The notes: a model not told the origin generated them from the letters alone. A stretch of 64,000 nucleotides of DNA from Crambe crambe (GCA_963924555.1 OZ004595.1:5822599-5886598); one strand, 5' to 3'; shown: positions 36,626 through 47,010, counted from the stretch's first letter. A program made the numbers and translations.

Positions 36626-36976
36626 GTTTATAAGATGCAACAAGAAGAACTTCTCTCTTCAACTCTTTTAGCTACCGACTACCGACTACGTTTTACGTCT
36701 ACGTCTGCAGTCGACTTGGCGGCGGAAATTTTTTTTTTTTTTTGCGGCCGGTCAGGGGGTGTGGCCGATTGGCCGCCGCGCCGCGCGCCATCGCCCGCGC
36801 CTCTAGCCCTGGAGTGAAATCACGAGATTTGCACGTGAGAGTGGAAGTCTAGAAAAAACGCTCTCGAGTCCATGAAGTGGATTTAAAACTCTGGTTGTGA
36901 TCTACAGGCAAAATCCTGTAGTGTGTCGTCCTACCCGACTTTGGTGTTTGTGACTCTCAACTCCAAGAACTAAATT
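36626..36976. promoter_or_regulatory. CpG-rich divergent promoter of D123-like gene and MLF
   Basis: The 351 bases between the two start codons contain the only marked GC/CpG-rich patch noticed in the window (36744-36812, GGCCGCCGCGCCGCGCGCCA), next to a T-run. Gene geometry makes this a bidirectional promoter. A GACTACCGACTACG direct repeat is visible near 36671-36690. Confidence 0.65.
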
Positions 36977-39147
36977 ATGTCTTTTGGACGTTTCCCGGGT
37001 TTTGATGACCCCTTTTTTGCCAGGTTTGGAGCTACACGTACACCTGTTAAATATAGATCTAGCTGACTAGTTCTCTATAGCCGAGTTAAAGTTGCTCACA
37101 TTTTGCAGGGATGCAAGACCTTCATTTTCTATGGGTTTTCCGATGCTTGGTTTCCCAAGTGAGCGTCGACTGCCTCATACTGAAAGAGTAAGTTTTAAAT
37201 GTTTATCAAGCTGTGTATGTAATAATGTGTAATGATGTGTTGTTTGTGTGAATGTAGAGACCTGGCAACATGTTGATGCCACATGATCCTTTCTCGATCT
37301 TCAACCATATGGTAAGGTTTGTGGATCACTATTATGTTCACCTCCCACCCATGTTATCCTAAAGTACAGTAAAATAAGGCAGGTGATATTGTGTATTTTG
37401 TGGATCCTAGTCATAAAATTACTCAACTGTTGATGGGAATTCTGATGAAGGAGATCCACCAGAGTGTTAGTGGAACCTATAGTCATTTTATGCAGATCTC
37501 TTGTACATGAGACTATTTGACTACATTTTGCCAGCCCCATAAATTTCACACCTTAAATTGCTTCAGACCTGCTAAAAAACAAACACCTAGCTACTTGGTC
37601 CTGAACTGCATAGCCACTTCTCTTTGAAGACCACTTAGTTGTCCCAGTAGGAGTTGTACCATGGACTCCTTGTAAAGAGACCACCTTTTTGGTGGCCCAG
37701 AGGTCCTTGTGATCATGTGACTGAGACTATTATGATCATGTGATTTGACTGATGATCATGTGACAGTTGTGATTGCTATGATTTGATGCTTGCAGGAGAG
37801 GATGATGACCGAGATGCCCCGTATGAGTCATGAGAGTGGAGATGGACAGTACTTCTCCAGTTCATCAGTGATGCACTTCTCCAGTACTAGCAATGGAGAT
37901 GGCCAACCCAAGGTCTATCATGCCACATCATCAGTCACTCAGGGGCCTGGAGGGGTAAGTGGGGGGTTTATAGTGGCTGTGGGCCTGGTGAGGTAAGTAT
38001 TGATCAGGAGCCTGGCAAGTAAGAGGTGATTTATAGTGTCAAGTAAAGACGTGGAGGGGTTGCATGTTTGAAGGATCGACAACTTACCAAATGCATGAAT
38101 AGTTTTTGTCCATGAGAGGTTATCCCTAAAATTAAGGGCTTAATTGTGTAGTTTTGACCTTTTTCTGCAGTTAAAAGAGACAAGAAAGTCAGAGTGTGAT
38201 TCAGAAAGTGGCATGAAGAAGATGGCAATTGGACACCATATCGGTAGGTACTCTAGTTTCAATAATAGAATGGGTGTATGTAATTCAATTTCCTCAGGTG
38301 ATCGTTCACACACAATTGAAAGGAGGAAGAACATGAAGACTAAAGAACAAGAGCAACATCAAGAATTCATCAACTTGGATGACAGTGAGTGATTTTACAA
38401 GGATTTCATTGGTCATCACTACCAGTTTTGATCATCTTTTCCTATAAAGGAAGAAGTTGGATATTGAATAAACCCTGTTATAAATACTAAGTATTGGTCA
38501 GTCATTGGTTGGGAAATGCACCAATTATTATCTCTAGTTTACCTATCACCACAGTACTATGTTAACATGGCCGTTTATATCTGTAGCTGAGGCAGACACT
38601 TTCGATCGAGAATGGAAAGAAAAGACGAGATCAGTCAGGTACGCATGTGAATGCTTGACAACTAGTGTTACAATGGAACCTTTGATAAAGGACACTCTGA
38701 AAGAGGACAAACCTCTCAACAAAGGACAATCTAAACTACCTTTGTATATACACCCTATACAAAATAACCTCCAAAAGAGGACAACCTCTCTACAAAGGAC
38801 AAAAAGCTGGGTCCTAAGTGTGTGTGTCCATTATTCAGAAGTTCTACTGTATCGGATAGATTGCTTAATTAAATTCTTCCTTATTTCTAACCAGATATTT
38901 GAAGTCAGGAGATCATCATCATGATTTTTCTAACAGGCGAGGTATTGGCTATTCTTCAGAGGTACACCCAAGTGGAAGTCAGAAACGACCAAGAAATTTT
39001 GAACTGAATGAGCCAAGGGAGGAGGAGGGTAGACAACGAGTGTATCGGTCCCGTTCTCCTGAAAAGCATTCCAATTCAAGTCATCCCGTCAAATCTGGGG
39101 CCAGAAGACGAGAGTATTCAAAAAAGGACAAGCATGTACATTTCTGA
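36977..39147 (+). CDS. MLF: myeloid leukemia factor (MLF) family protein
   Basis: Eight exons (36977-37023, 37109-37187, 37258-37311, 37796-37954, 38171-38243, 38298-38384, 38587-38638, 38895-39147) join in phase to 267 residues, the family's usual size (MLF1 268, MLF2 248). Hallmarks: the N-terminal DDPFFAR, the serine-rich YFSSSSVMHFSS, then VYHATSSVTQGPGG, the 14-3-3-type core KSECDSESGMKKMAIGHHI, RSHTIERR, HQEFINLDDTEADTFDREW, and a basic C-terminal tail rich in R/S (VYRSRSPEKH). MLF proteins shuttle between nucleus and cytoplasm, associate with 14-3-3 proteins and HSP70/BAG complexes, and affect transcription and protein quality control. The start ATG is the first one downstream of the CpG-rich promoter and gives the family N-terminus. 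A MITE lies in the last intron. Confidence 0.95.
38671..38849. mobile_element. GGACAACCTCT-family MITE, full length
   Basis: Begins CAATGGAACCTTTGATAAAG after TA and ends CAGAAGTTCTACTG before TA, with the internal AGAGGACAACCTCTCTACAA block. It lies in the last intron of the MLF gene. The flanking TA pair and the CAGTGG-like ends match the other copies. Confidence 0.8.
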
Positions 39148-39411
39148 CTGCTCATCTGAAAAGTAGCTACTCTTTTTTTTCTTTTTTTTTGGTTGCTTTT
39201 TTTTTATCTTGCTGAACCTCAGTGCAAACAACATAAATCTCATTATGAATAATTGCTTTTGAAATTGCTACCCTGAATTATGCAATGTTACTAAAATTAG
39301 CACTCCCATTTGCTTGTTACTAAAATTAGAAATTTGATGATGTAATGAGATCATATCCTGGTTATAAAATCAGAGGCTATAGCATTGCTGTGCCATTTCA
39401 ACTCGATAACC

Positions 39412-40110
39412 ATGGCCACTAAGGAAAGCTTCCATGTCCCCACTCATAGGGGCAAATATCACCCACCCAAATTTCATTACCAGGTCTCTGCCACTGAGAA
39501 ATTAGATTACTTCCTAGTCTTGGACTTTGAAGGTGTGATCAATAAAGATAAAGAATCGCCAAATGTCATGGAGATCATTGAATTTCCCGTTCTTAAAGTC
39601 AATGTTCGGACATTAGAAATTGAGGCTATATTCCATTCTTATGTCCAGCCAGTCGTACACAAAGCACTCAACCCTATCTGTACCGAGATTACTGGGATTA
39701 CAAACGATATGGTATGTGGCCAACCCACTTTACCAGAAGTTCTGGACAAGCTTAACGGTTGGATGAAAGAAGAGGGTTTACTGGAAAAGGGAGTAAAATT
39801 CTGTTTCGTGACATGTGGCGACTGGGATTTGAAAAGTGGACTTCCGATAAACTGTAACTACTTGAAGATCTCATACCCAGATTACCTCCGACGCTGGATC
39901 AACATAAAGAGCTATTTTCAGGCTATTGTTGGTAAGAAGGGACACAGTATGAAAACAATGTTGAATGATCTTCAACTTTCTTTGGATGGGCGGCATCACA
40001 GTGGCATTGATGATAGCAAGAACATAGCCAAGATTGTGCAAGAGTTGGCCAGACGAAACGAACAGTTAAGAAAAGGTTTGGTGGAACCAAGAGTGTTGCA
40101 AAGATTGTAA
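39412..40110 (+). CDS. ERI3-like DEDDh 3'-5' exoribonuclease, intact intronless copy
   Basis: A single uninterrupted frame of 232 residues. The start MATKESFHV is chosen because the paralogues in this cluster also begin MAT; an ATG 27 bases upstream is in frame but unsupported. It is closest to ERI1 exoribonuclease 3 (ERI3): YFLVLDFEG, ATTENTION-free core EIIEFPVLKVNVRTLEIEA, YVQPVVHKALNP, TEITGITNDMV, FVTCGDWDLKSGLP and HHSGIDDSKNIAKI. All DEDDh positions are present: Asp38 and Glu40 (ExoI), Asp139 (ExoII), His196 and Asp201 (ExoIII). ERI-family enzymes trim histone mRNA, rRNA or siRNA 3' ends; the substrate here is unknown. Lack of introns, in a genome whose neighbours average many, suggests a retrocopy origin or intron loss. 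It is the left-most member of a cluster of at least six related sequences. Confidence 0.9.
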   Translation: MATKESFHVPTHRGKYHPPKFHYQVSATEKLDYFLVLDFEGVINKDKESPNVMEIIEFPVLKVNVRTLEIEAIFHSYVQPVVHKALNPICTEITGITNDMVCGQPTLPEVLDKLNGWMKEEGLLEKGVKFCFVTCGDWDLKSGLPINCNYLKISYPDYLRRWINIKSYFQAIVGKKGHSMKTMLNDLQLSLDGRHHSGIDDSKNIAKIVQELARRNEQLRKGLVEPRVLQRL

Positions 40111-40432
40111 AATGTAATCCATCATACTGATATTTATTTTATATTACCCAGCTATTCACTCAATCTGATAATGCATATAACTAGCTTCCTGCCAATTTCC
40201 TTCCGTGGGACACACTCCCACAGACAAGTGATGTTGGAAAGGATAAGGTCAGTTGTTAAAGGTTGCCTTGATCTCTAAGTGGTTTTAGTTGTAAGGTCAT
40301 TCACATCCTACTGTACAGCTGTACGTACTGCATGTTGGTGAGGTCATATGACTGAACACAACTGTACATCTAGTGGCCCAGCCTGTGAGTTGAGTCTGCA
40401 CCTGGGAGAACCTTAAGCGCCTTTGATTGACC

Positions 40433-40558
40433 ATGGCTATGAACACGAGTGAATGTCATGGAGTGCATATTCCAACTTACAAGAATTATAGTCCACCAAG
40501 ATATTCATATAACAAGTTTGCCTGCAGAAAATTTGGATGTAAGAGGAAGGACTACTAA
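40433..40558 (+). pseudogene. N-terminal fragment of ERI3-like exonuclease
   Basis: A 41-codon frame beginning ATGGCTATGAACACG encodes GVHIPTYKNYSPPRYS, clearly the N-terminal leader of the paralogues (compare IPTYKNYTPP in the broken copy at 40991). It stops before the catalytic DFE motif and is truncated. Confidence 0.8.
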
Positions 40559-40605
40559 AGAAAGGTGACAGTGAGAGAGCATTTCCTTCAAGTCTCCTCA
40601 TTTGT

Positions 40606-40740
40606 CCATTTTAACAGTGAAGTGTTCATCCAGCATTTGAGGTAGTCTGCATAGGGAAGTTGTAGATAATCGATACTGCAGTTAGCAGATCCCATCTGCC
40701 ACACGTCACAAAGCATGATTTTACTGACCTGATGTTGATA
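40606..40740 (-). pseudogene. inverted fragment of ERI3-like exonuclease
   Basis: On the minus strand the frame reads VTCGRWDL and DYLQLPYADYLKCW, matching the ExoII region of the neighbouring paralogues (VTCGDWDL, DYLQLSYGDYLKRW). It has no start or ends and is oriented opposite to every other copy, so an inversion followed or accompanied duplication. Confidence 0.8.
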
Positions 40741-40990
40741 ATATGTCTCAGTGGGAGCTTTATAGCTAAGTCCTATTGCATTAAGCGATTAATAGCACAT
40801 TCATGGGGTGCAACAGACCCTGAAGTTTTAATAGTACGATGAACAGCTCTCATCTGACAGCTAAACATGTATGTCCAGCTAGCTACATTAATTTGTAAAC
40901 AGTATAGCTATAGGTCCACAATATAATATAGTACTTCAGGTGGGAGTGATACAGCCAAAATAATTGCAGCTAGCTTGATATAGTTCGACA

Positions 40991-41676
40991 ATGGCTACAA
41001 AAGCAGGTGGAAGTCATGGAATACAAATTCCTACTTATAAGAATTACACTCCACCTCCATGTTACTGCAGGAAGATGCCCACAGAAAAGTTTGACTAACT
41101 TTCTTATCGTGGATTTTGAAGCAAACAAATATGGAAAGAACTGTCATCCTGTTGATGAAATTATCGAGTTTGCTGTCCTTAAAATGAAAGTTCAAACTAT
41201 GGAGGTTGAGGCTACCTTTCATCGCTTTGTCCAGCCTGTCATTACACCTGTGATCCATCCATTCATAACAAAGTTAACTGGGATCACACAAGATAAGGTA
41301 GCCGGTCAACTATTTCTACCAAAAGTCTTAGAGGAGTTTGGAACCTGGATGAAAGAGGAAGGATTACTAAAAGAAGGAGTGAAGTTGTGTTCTGTGACGT
41401 GTGGAGATTGGGATCTACAAGCTGCACTGCCAATAAACTGTGATTATCTTCAGCTTTCCTATGGAGACTACCTCAAACGTTGGATCAATATTAAGGAGTA
41501 TTTCATAGCTGTGACACGCAGAGTAGGTGGAATGGGAATGATGCTCAAACATCTTCGGCTTCAGCAAGAAGGGGAGACATACCAGCGGCTTATACTGCAG
41601 GAACACTGCCAGGCGAGATGAACGACTGAGAAACGGTGAAGTGGAATCCAAGCTTCTAAGATTGTGGACTCCATAG
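40991..41676 (+). pseudogene. ERI3-like exonuclease copy 2, frameshifted
   Basis: The family start ATGGCTACAAAAGCAGG is present. One extra base just before the ExoI motif (around 41093) puts a TAA in the frame. The following 180 codons are open and read NFLIVDFEANKYGK, TKLTGITQDKV, VTCGDWDLQAALP and INCDYLQLSYGDY. A second one-base insertion near 41570, then a deletion of roughly 26 bases, destroy the C-terminus. Relative to copy 3 it needs two frame corrections, so it is a pseudogene unless an alternative start inside is used. An ATG at 41007 opens the downstream frame but would replace the leader with unrelated residues. Confidence 0.85.
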
Positions 41677-41679
41677 ATA

Positions 41680-42117
41680 AATCATTCGCAATTTTTGTAC
41701 AATGAAATCAGTCATATCAAGTAGCCCTTTTGTCACTAGAGTAATCTCCTGCCAAATTTTCCTATATGGAGAGACCATCCCACATTGGATTAACAGCAAG
41801 CTGTAAAATAATTAGTCACATGACTTATAATGTGGGTTTACGTGTAAGTCATTGCCTATAAGTTTAGGTATGAACCATCCGGATTAATTTGCTAGGGATA
41901 TAGTCTATTTCGTCCTGAGATTTTGCTCATTAATTTTGGATTATTATTGTGTTCAGTAGTAACTGCAAGGCAACTGCTTACTTTTTGTGACTGGTATTGA
42001 GTCTACAGGTTATCATTTCTTACTTTATGTGACTGGTATTGAGTCTACAGGTTATCACTTTATTAATTGAACTATAATGACATTGCTTTGTGGGCAATAG
42101 GACACCCTATGATGAGA
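41680..42117. other. intergenic, no gene
   Basis: AT-rich spacer. A direct duplication of the phrase GTGACTGGTATTGAGTCTAC plus AGGTTATCA occurs at about 41979-42056. Nothing else was recognised. Confidence 0.5.
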
Positions 42118-42119
42118 TA

Positions 42120-42271
42120 CAGTGAATTGCAAGTTGGTTGTCCACGTTTGACTGCAATAAAACTTGTATCTATTGAGAAAAAAGCCACACATCTATTCAG
42201 GAACAGCCTCAACTTTACACATTTGTTTTAAATTTTGCATCTCCATTGGACAGCCAACTTGCAATTCACTG
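42120..42271. mobile_element. Tc1/mariner-type MITE, 152 bp
   Basis: Terminal inverted repeats CAGTGAATTGCAAGTTGG (about 25 bases with one mismatch, continuing into TGTCCA) are flanked by TA on both sides (42118-42119 and 42272-42273). There is no transposase. The ends resemble those of the elements at 48741-48906 and 58347-58472. Confidence 0.85.
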
Positions 42272-42366
42272 TAGAGAGAATGATTACATAAATGGTCACA
42301 TGACCATTAATCATATTCATGAGAATGTAAACAAGGTGGGAGTGTCCGATAGCTAGCTAGTCGACA

Positions 42367-43068
42367 ATGGCTACAAATGCAGGTGAGAGACGTTATGATT
42401 GTCATGATAGGAACTACTATAATCCACCCCGTTGTTCCTACATAAAGATGCCTCCAGAAAAGCTTGACTATTTTCTTGTCTTGGATTTCGAAGCTAATAG
42501 ATATGGACAACATCGTCCTCGTGTCAAGGAAATTATAGAGTTTGCTGTCCTTAAAATGAATGTTCAAACTTTGGAAGTTGAAGAGATCTTTCATCACTAT
42601 GTCCAGCCCACCATTACACCTGTGATTGATCCATTTATAACAGAGTTAACTGGGATCACACAAGATAAAGTAGATGATCAGCTCACTTTACCAGAAGTCT
42701 TGAAAGAGTTCAACATCTGGATGCAAGAGGAAGAATTACTCAGAGAAGGAGTAAAGTCTTGCTTTGTGACATGTAGTAACTGGGATTTAAAAAAAGCATT
42801 GCCAATAAACTGTGATTATCTACAGCTTCTCTATCCAGGCTACCTCAAACGCTGGATCAATATTAAAGATTATTTCAAAGCTATGACAGGCAGAAAACGA
42901 AAAGTTGAGAAAATGCTCGCACATTTTCATCTTGACCCAGAGGGGAGACATGCCAGTGGCCTATATTGCAGGAACACTGCCAAGGTTCTCCAGAAGTTGG
43001 CCGATCAAGATGAACAGCTAAGAAAGGGGGAAATAGAACCAAAAGTTTTGAAATTACTAACAGACTGA
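42367..43068 (+). CDS. ERI3-like exonuclease copy 3, open frame but degraded ExoIII motif
   Basis: A single frame of 233 residues starting MATNAGERRYD. It keeps LDYFLVLDFEANRYG (Asp40, Glu42), EIIEFAVLKMNVQTLEVEE, TELTGITQDKV and the ExoII Asp in TCSNWDLKKALP. The region that is HHSGIDDSKN in copy 1 reads HASGLYCRN here: the catalytic His and both Asp are gone and one codon is missing. DEDDh chemistry needs that His and Asp, so nuclease activity is probably lost, while the frame is otherwise unbroken over 700 bases. It may be a dead-enzyme paralogue retained for RNA or protein binding, or a young pseudogene. Intronless like copy 1. Followed by a broken duplicate of NIPSNAP exons. Confidence 0.8.
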   Translation: MATNAGERRYDCHDRNYYNPPRCSYIKMPPEKLDYFLVLDFEANRYGQHRPRVKEIIEFAVLKMNVQTLEVEEIFHHYVQPTITPVIDPFITELTGITQDKVDDQLTLPEVLKEFNIWMQEEELLREGVKSCFVTCSNWDLKKALPINCDYLQLLYPGYLKRWINIKDYFKAMTGRKRKVEKMLAHFHLDPEGRHASGLYCRNTAKVLQKLADQDEQLRKGEIEPKVLKLLTD

Positions 43069-43324
43069 TTGCTTACTGAGCAATTAATATAGCTAATGCA
43101 TGTAATAGAAAAATTAACCTCTGCTCATATTGATTTTATTCCTAGACATCATTACAGTAGAAGAAAAGAAGGAAGTGGGGAAGGGGAGCAAATTTCAGCT
43201 AGTAGTGATAAGTGAGAGAAATTTAACCTCTAAAGTTACTGTACACAAATATCTTGATTTACTCACAGAATGCTCTCATTGTATAAACCATACAGTATAA
43301 GAGTTCTCAGTTTCTCACTGAAGC

Positions 43325-43905
43325 GGTGAAAGGTGAACTGGAATCAGAGCCTTCACTGTAAAGTCATTTATCAACTTCATACTCCCTAAAATAAGAAAGT
43401 TACCGGTAGATGACTCTGACTCCCAAGTAGCTACAGATGCTATGGGAGTCACATGTCTCTCGCCACTCTTGGTGATTATCATTCATCAATTCCACCCAAT
43501 GCTTCTCCCTCGCTTCAAACAAAACCATTAATATCTTAAACTCAATTGCATGCGCATTAATTTACTCTAGTAAGCTACTATGGAACCTTTGATAAAGAAT
43601 ACTCTGAAAGAGGATAAATGACAATGAGATCTCTCTGTGTAAAAAATGACCTCCAAAGAGGACAACGTTGGATAAAAGGCTGAGTCCCAATTAAGTGTGT
43701 GCATTATTCAGAGCTTCCACTGTAGATAGTTCACCTTTGTGGGCAGGGCCAAAAATCAGACCACCAGAATCTGATAGGCTTTGGATAGTCATGGTTGTTC
43801 ATTCTGACCCAGCATCCCTCCCTTTATCAACTAGCCTCCTTGAGTTGGTAAAGGGTCTGGCTACGCGAGACTAATTAATGGACCACAAGCTCACTATACG
43901 TTTGT
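43325..43905 (-). pseudogene. duplicate 3' exons of NIPSNAP gene, broken
   Basis: Three blocks match the exons of the intact NIPSNAP gene at 51260-51926. The last exon (about 43345-43405) still encodes KALIPVHLSPLQ and a TGA stop. The penultimate exon has lost its GTGAGT donor (now GTGACT), and the block at 43735-43895 has part of its coding sequence replaced by a repeat ending GGCTACGCGAGACTAATTAA. Earlier exons are absent. It is half of a segmental duplication together with the exonuclease copies. Confidence 0.8.
43578..43722. mobile_element. GGACAACCTCT-family MITE inside the NIPSNAP duplicate
   Basis: Begins near CTATGGAACCTTTGATAAAG after TA and ends CAGAGCTTCCACTG before TA. A copy occupies the equivalent place in the intact NIPSNAP gene (51647-51764), so the insertion predates the duplication. 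Confidence 0.75.
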
Positions 43906-44049
43906 GAAGTTTTAAAGTGCAAACCCCTCAGCGCTTATTTTCATCACAATTGTAAGAATGCACGCGCGCGCGTGATCAATTTTACGCATGCGCAAACTGA
44001 CTTAAAACAAAAAACAACAATAACAACAACAAAAAAACAGCAAGGGCTT

Positions 44050-44180
44050 GTCCATATAGCATGACCCCCAGAAGCAGCCCAATGTAGACATGTGCGTCCA
44101 TTTGTGTCCTGTATAGCTCAACCAGAGCCCCTGCATGACCAAGCATCACCACCACCTCTGTGTGTCCTCACTCACACGCT
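44050..44180 (-). pseudogene. inversin-like ankyrin fragment, frameshifted
   Basis: The minus strand reads PLFQACE, a stop, then GHTEVV, and in a second frame GRTCLHWAASGGHA. These are consecutive ankyrin elements of inversin (TPLF-ACE-GH, then LLHWAALGGN). The frame change and stop show it is dead. Confidence 0.65.
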
Positions 44181-44730
44181 TGGAAGAGAGGGGGGAAAAG
44201 AGGGGGAAGGGGGAGAAGAGAAAGGAGGGAGGGGAGAGGAGGGAAAGGAGAGTGGAGAGGATAGTAGAGAGGGGAAAGGAGAGAAGAAAGGAGGGAGGGA
44301 GGGAGGGGGAGAGGGGAGAAGGAGGGAAGGAGAAGTGACTCTTCAAGAGAGCGGAGCCAGGAACCTTGAATTATACCATCCTTACTGGTACCTAGCTTGT
44401 CACAGGCATGTGCCTTTATCACTGTGTAGAGCCATCCCTCGCTCCCTCCCACTTCTCCCTTCCTTCCTTCTTCCCTCTCCCCCTCCCTCTTCCTTTCCCC
44501 TCTCTGAACCTTGAATTATACCCTCCTTACTGGTACCTAGCTTGTCACAGGCATGTGCCTTTAGCACTGTGTAGAGCCATCCCTCGCTCCCTCCCACTTC
44601 TCCCTTCCTTCCTTCTTCCCTCTCCCCCTCCCTCTTCCTTTCCCCTCTCTACTATCCTCTCCTCTCTCCTTTCCTGCCTCTCCCCTCCCTCCTTTCTCTT
44701 CTCCTCCTTTCTCTTTCCCCCCAACTACTT
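44180..44730. repeat. GA-rich tract followed by a 145-bp tandem duplication
   Basis: Positions 44180-44330 are nearly pure purine on the plus strand. Positions 44361-44505 and 44506-44650 are two almost identical copies starting GAACCTTGAATTATACC, each ending in a CT-rich tract. Open frames here are compositional artefacts. Confidence 0.85.
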
Positions 44731-44869
44731 AATCTGTATAAATTTAGAGTAGTTGATTTTCAATGGTGATAGCTAGCTAGTACCACCACCATGTGAAAAG
44801 TAATAGTGAACTCTTAAAATTGCCCCCACTAGTCATATGTAGCTACAGTGCAATACCAACAGAGTATCT

Positions 44870-45300
44870 GTTGCTAATAGCCTGCCTCCCCAGTGGTTGA
44901 CAAAAAATTGGTGCATTACAGGGTACTGGCTCACATTAAACAATGTAGTGCAGTACACATGCACCAGTTGAAGATTACGCCACCTTGACTGATATCAAAT
45001 ATTCTGCACCCTCTGTAATCCAAGGAGAAGTATCCCCCCACTCAGATGGGCCAGAGCATTCAAAGAATGAGCCGCACTATAGTACCTGGTATCACATGAC
45101 CGCTAATGTCGTGTGACCATCATTCTGTTATTGTAGCTGTCTCTGTGTGATCTCTCCCACTGTCAATCATCACGAGGTTGAGGCACATGAGACTAGAATT
45201 CCCACATGCATTCCCCCTCCCTGTGACCACATACTTATGAACTAACAATCATTAAGACCTAGTCTGGAAACCAGCCTCTCAAATGCAGAGGGAGGGTCTG
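44870..45300. repeat. duplicated segment, copy A
   Basis: About 420 bases starting near CCTGCCTCCCCAGTGGTTGA and ending AGACCTAGTCTGGAAACCAG are repeated in the same orientation at about 46085-46500. The copies differ by small indels and substitutions. Confidence 0.85.
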
Positions 45301-45324
45301 TCATACCAAACTGGTTCCACCACC

Positions 45325-45475
45325 ACCTCTGTGTGTCCTCACTCGCATGCTCAGAAGAGAGGGGTGTGGCCACTGGAGTCAACAGCATTCAGGTTTGCAG
45401 AGTGTTGGAGGAGGAGTTGAACACATCTGGCATGGCCAGAGAGAGTGGCAGCATGTAGTGCTATAGGTGTGAATA
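45325..45475 (-). pseudogene. inversin-like ankyrin fragment
   Basis: The minus frame reads ALHAATLSGHARCVQLLLQH and NLNAVDSSGHTPLF, then a TGA where inversin has Arg, then ACE. It matches the inversin ankyrin unit TALHAAALSGHV through TPLFRACE. The in-frame stops indicate a pseudogene. Confidence 0.75.
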
Positions 45476-45655
45476 GGAGAGACAGATTGAGGAGGAGAGA
45501 GGGAGGGAGGAGGAGAGAAAAGATATAGGAGGGGAAGGAAGGGGAGAAAAAGGAGAAGGGGAGAAAAGAGGGGGGACAAGAGATGGGGAGAAGAGAAGGG
45601 GATGTCATGAGGTGGAAGGAGGAAAGAACTCACAGGCACTCTTTCATTCCCTTAG

Positions 45656-45830
45656 GCTCAGAATAATCACGTTGACTGTGTGACTGCTCTCCTATCATTC
45701 CCCTCTGTGCGAGATGTTGCTGACAGTGACGGCCGCACTTCCTTGACATGGGCTGCTCAGAGAGGCAACCACACAGTGCTGAAGGCCATGTTGGAGAGAA
45801 GGGGAGATATACATGCAAGCCACTCAGGGT
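45656..45830 (+). pseudogene. inversin-like ankyrin fragment, opposite orientation
   Basis: After a good acceptor (TTCCCTTAG) the plus frame is open and reads HVDCVTALLSFPSVRDVADS, DGRTSLTWAAQRGNHTV and MLERRGDIHAS. In inversin this unit immediately precedes the unit found on the minus strand at 45325-45475. Neighbouring exons in opposite orientation mean the locus was rearranged. No complete gene could be assembled. Confidence 0.7.
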
Positions 45831-46084
45831 CAGCTAGCTCATGGAAGAAATGGTGATGAACTGTCAATGTACACTCCAATCCAGCCACTTGTCAGATTAC
45901 AGGGGTAGTGACTTCGTAAGTACTGAGACTTTCAGAGTGGTCTGAATATAGGGGAGGTTCCATTGCATGGGTCTGCCCCCCACTTCTTTCTTCCCTCTTC
46001 CTTCCCTCTCCTCACTCCTTTCCCTCCCTCCCACCTTCACCTATATGTACAGTGCAATCATTGGCAACACAACAGAATAGCTAT

Positions 46085-46504
46085 TTTAGTGATAATACCC
46101 TGCCTCCCCAGTGGTTGACAAAAAGTTGGTGCATTAAGGGTACTGGCTCACATTAAACAATGTAGTGCAGTACACATGCACCAGTTGAAGATTACGCCAC
46201 CTTGACTGATATCAAATATTCTGCACCCTCTGTAATCCAAGGACTCAGATGGGTCAGAGCATTCAAAGAATGAGCCATACTATAGTATCATATGACCGCT
46301 AATACCATGTGACATGTGAAGCTCGTAAATATCATCATTCTGTTATTGTACCCACTGTCAATCATCACGAGGTTGAGGCACATGAGTGTGCTTACATTCC
46401 TGACCACATTCTCATCTATCTTCTAAATTAATTACTAACAATTAAGACCTAGTCTGGAAACCAACCTCTCAAATGCAGAGGGAGGGTCTTGTGACTTACT
46501 CATA
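46085..46504. repeat. duplicated segment, copy B, also left arm of an inverted repeat
   Basis: Direct copy of 44870-45300. Its right part (about 46245-46504) is also matched by the reverse complement of 46744-47010, giving a large imperfect inverted repeat with a roughly 240-base spacer. Confidence 0.85.
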
Positions 46505-46743
46505 CACATAATAACGGTCATGATCACTTCACTAAGGCTTGTTTAGATTAGTGAAACAATACATTTGAATGGGCCACAAATATCATTGAAATGGCTGTTC
46601 AGATTCGTGAGGGTTTGGACTAACAAGGTTTGAATTAATGAGGGTCCACTGCACTGGCCTTCAAACTATCACTGGTTGCCCAAAAAAGCTTAAGGCCTAT
46701 TCTGCCACTGCTACATGCGCATGTACCTGCATGTGCAGAGCTG

Positions 46744-47010
46744 GTATGAGTAAGTCACAAGACCCTCCCTCTGCATTTGAGAGGTTGGTTTCCAGACTAG
46801 GTCTTAATTGTTAGCTTAGACGAGTATGTGGGTGGAATGCATGTGGGAGTTCTGTTCATGAGCATCACTCATGTGCCTCACCCTTGTGATGATTGACAGT
46901 GGGAGAGATCAGCAGAATGATGATATTCATGAACTTCACGTCACACAGCATTAGTGGTCATGTGATACTATAGTGTGGCTCATTCTTTGAATGCTCTTGA
47001 CCCATGATCC
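46744..47010. repeat. inverted third copy of the duplicated segment
   Basis: The reverse complement contains AAGACCTAGTCTGGAAACCA, CACGAGGTTGAGGCACATGA-like and GAGCCACACTATAGTATCAC phrases found in both direct copies. No coding sequence was found in or between the copies. Confidence 0.8.

Noticed and set aside
36266-36817. 183-codon plus frame
   Set aside because: Antisense shadow of the acidic first exon of the D123-like gene, with promoter sequence beyond it.
44092-44752. Several frames rich in Gly/Glu/Arg or Ser/Pro/Leu
   Set aside because: They derive from purine- and pyrimidine-rich tracts and a 145-bp tandem duplication.
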